NCBI GenBank assembly: GCA_030424825.1
Contig: JAUHWE010000199.1
Location: 1-7,726, forward strand
Direction of reading: 5' to 3'
Length of the DNA: 7,726 nucleotides
Source: Verrucomicrobiia bacterium
GTDB taxonomy: Bacteria > Verrucomicrobiota > Verrucomicrobiia > Opitutales > Opitutaceae
Positions 6,635 through 7,726 of this stretch are shown piece by piece (position 1 is the first letter of the stretch; each line of letters starts with the position of its first letter). The notes under the pieces were generated by a model. It ran no database searches. It saw nothing but the letters and a program-made list of their open reading frames with translations, and had not been told where the DNA came from. The translations under genes and the position numbers were made by a program.

Positions 6635-6806
6635 ATTGTATTTATCTGATAACTACCCTAAGGTCGAATTTAGCAAATCGCGAATCATTCAAGAACCCCT
6701 GCGCGAATCAATGAAAAACGAGCCGAGCCAGATTTTTCCCACTTAACACCGCGTGACCGCATTGCACGATTGCAACCGATGAATTAAGTCGTACGTTTAA
6801 CCGGTT
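6635..6806. promoter_or_regulatory. Divergent parB-like/msrA intergenic region with short repeats
   Basis: 172 bases between two divergent starts. A 9-base direct repeat, CGCGAATCA, occurs at 6679-6687 and 6702-6710, 23 bases apart, roughly two helical turns. ATTGCA is repeated at 8-base spacing near 6763-6776, and TAACCGGTTA, a perfect 10-bp palindrome (6798-6807), runs into the first base of the msrA ATG. No strong -35/-10 pair or Shine-Dalgarno is visible for either gene. The repeats could be operators, for example for autoregulation by the ParB-like protein, but this is speculative. Confidence 0.4.
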
Positions 6807-7412
6807 ATGAGAAGTGCACTAAACCAGTTCGCATTCGCGCTAACCGCAACGATTACTTCACTCATGACGACTCAAACCAACGCTGAAGCCAAACCCGATA
6901 CCGAAACGATCACACTGGGAGCCGGCTGTTTCTGGTGTACAGAAGCAGTCATGCAACGCGTCGAGGGCGTCAAAAGCGCCGTTTCCGGCTACATGGGGGG
7001 TCACGTCGAGAACCCGACCTATCGACAAGTCGTGACCGGTGAGACAGGACATGCCGAAGTCGCTGAGATTACCTTCGATCCGCAGGCCATATCGCTTGAT
7101 GAAGTCCTCGAAATCTTCTGGCTCATGCACGATCCCACCACGCTCAATCGCCAAGGCGCAGATGTCGGGACTCAATACCGATCCGCGATCTACTACCACA
7201 ACGAAGAGCAAAAGCAGATTGCAGAAAAATCGATCGCGAAACTCGCTCAATCAGGCAAGTTCGCGGACCCGATTGTCACCGAAGTCACCCAGGCAACCAC
7301 CTTCTACCCAGCGGAGGATTATCATCAGGAGTACTACGAGTTGAATAAGAACGCCGGGTACTGCCGCTATGTGATTCATCCAAAGCTGAAAAAGCTCGGA
7401 TTCGAAGACTAG
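6807..7412 (+). CDS. msrA: Peptide methionine (S)-S-oxide reductase, probably exported
   Basis: Repairs oxidised methionine by reducing the S-epimer of methionine sulfoxide, with electrons normally from thioredoxin-like donors. The 201 residues show the complete MsrA signature: GCFWC with catalytic C41 and a second Cys C44; GG..ENPTY (64-72); TGHAE with E84; HDPTTLNRQGADVGTQYRS (108-126) with D119 and Y124; FYPAEDYHQEYY; and a resolving C186 in NAGYCRY. C41, E84, D119 and Y124 correspond to C51, E94, D129 and Y134 of E. coli MsrA. The first 28 residues have one Arg, a modestly hydrophobic stretch (8-19) and A26-E27-A28, a possible signal peptidase cut site, so the enzyme is probably periplasmic. 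The hydrophobic core is weak, so this is not certain. The ATG at 6807 includes the signal; M20 (6864) would remove it. No msrB is nearby. Confidence 0.95.
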   Translation: MRSALNQFAFALTATITSLMTTQTNAEAKPDTETITLGAGCFWCTEAVMQRVEGVKSAVSGYMGGHVENPTYRQVVTGETGHAEVAEITFDPQAISLDEVLEIFWLMHDPTTLNRQGADVGTQYRSAIYYHNEEQKQIAEKSIAKLAQSGKFADPIVTEVTQATTFYPAEDYHQEYYELNKNAGYCRYVIHPKLKKLGFED

Positions 7413-7422
7413 TCGGTCTCGT

Positions 7423-7725
7423 TCACTGAATGGGGAATGTCACCAAATGATCCTCTAGCTTGGAATCGGTAAATACGCGGATCGAATCCGTGGCGAGCTC
7501 TTGGTCATATTGGATATTTTTAACCGAAACATCGTAAGTCCCAGAAAGGTAGGACCTCTCGGAGAATTTCAATGTGACCTCATACATGTAGTAAAGCTGC
7601 TTTCGATTCGTCCTATTGTATACTGCTTCAGCCTGGTCTTCTCCCACTTCCCAGAGAACGGTTCCCGCCACCCGACTTGCGAAGGATCTTCTTTTGAAAA
7701 TGGATAGCTCCCGAAATTTATCTGA
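7423..7725 (-). CDS. Unrecognised protein, C-terminal 100 residues only
   Basis: An open minus-strand frame runs from a TGA at 7423-7425 to the window edge without a stop, giving the last 100 residues of a longer protein. A GTG at 7671 could be read as an internal start, but the frame stays open beyond it and no ribosome site is evident, so I treat the gene as continuing outside the window. The visible part is polar, rich in Thr, Tyr, Val and charged residues, and alternates in a way suggesting beta strands (LYYMYEVTLKF, LSGTYDVSVKNI, SIRVF). It has a basic patch FKRRSF about 90 residues from the end and no Cys or membrane helix. I do not recognise a family. It converges on msrA with only 10 bases between the stop codons and no terminator there. 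Confidence 0.6.
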   Translation of the reverse strand, partial: SDKFRELSIFKRRSFASRVAGTVLWEVGEDQAEAVYNRTNRKQLYYMYEVTLKFSERSYLSGTYDVSVKNIQYDQELATDSIRVFTDSKLEDHLVTFPIQ

Positions 7726-7726
7726 A

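Noticed and set aside
6858..7250. 130-codon minus-strand frame opposite msrA
   Set aside because: Antisense to conserved MsrA motifs, with no independent evidence of coding.

Overview
This is a 7.7 kb stretch of Gram-negative-style bacterial chromosome with mid-range base composition. It looks like housekeeping and stress-response DNA, not a phage, plasmid or island: there is no transposase, integrase, tRNA, rRNA or CRISPR array, and no intergenic gap exceeds about 175 bases. The taxon cannot be fixed from sequence alone. The long (class II) ketol-acid reductoisomerase, the mostly weak Shine-Dalgarno sites and the GTAG-headed palindromic repeat would fit a marine Verrucomicrobiota (Opitutae-like) or a gammaproteobacterium-like genome. 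I lean to the former with low confidence.

Layout, left to right. The 5' part of a short-chain dehydrogenase/reductase gene (minus strand, cut by the window edge) is divergent from a MATE-family efflux pump gene (plus). The 157-base gap between them carries a perfect 13-bp palindrome near a possible -10 box. The MATE gene converges on ilvC (minus), and the gap between them holds two inverted 27-bp arms with GTAG heads, the architecture of a REPIN (REP doublet). ilvC encodes class II ketol-acid reductoisomerase of branched-chain amino acid synthesis. It is divergent from a modF-like gene (plus) encoding a soluble protein with two fused ABC ATPase domains, the first of which has degenerate ATP-site residues.

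The modF-like gene converges on a small MerC-family membrane protein gene (minus). Upstream of that gene lie two tandem 22-bp units, each built on a 6-1-6 palindrome and together resembling a Fur/Zur-type operator, over a candidate -35 box. Next comes a solo ParB-like DNA-binding protein (minus) with a glycine-rich linker and a duplicated GSMTxLE motif. It is divergent from msrA (plus), a methionine sulfoxide reductase with a probable export signal. At the right edge is the C-terminal part of an unrecognised gene (minus), converging on msrA with a 10-base gap.

The genes do not form one operon or pathway. Most neighbours are divergent or convergent, so each is probably expressed on its own. 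Loose themes are stress and efflux (MATE pump, MsrA) and metal handling (MerC-like protein with a metalloregulator-like operator). The items most worth following up are the REPIN, the tandem operator of the MerC-like gene, the asymmetric ATP sites of the ModF-like protein and the solo ParB-like protein. I see no convincing multi-gene novel system.
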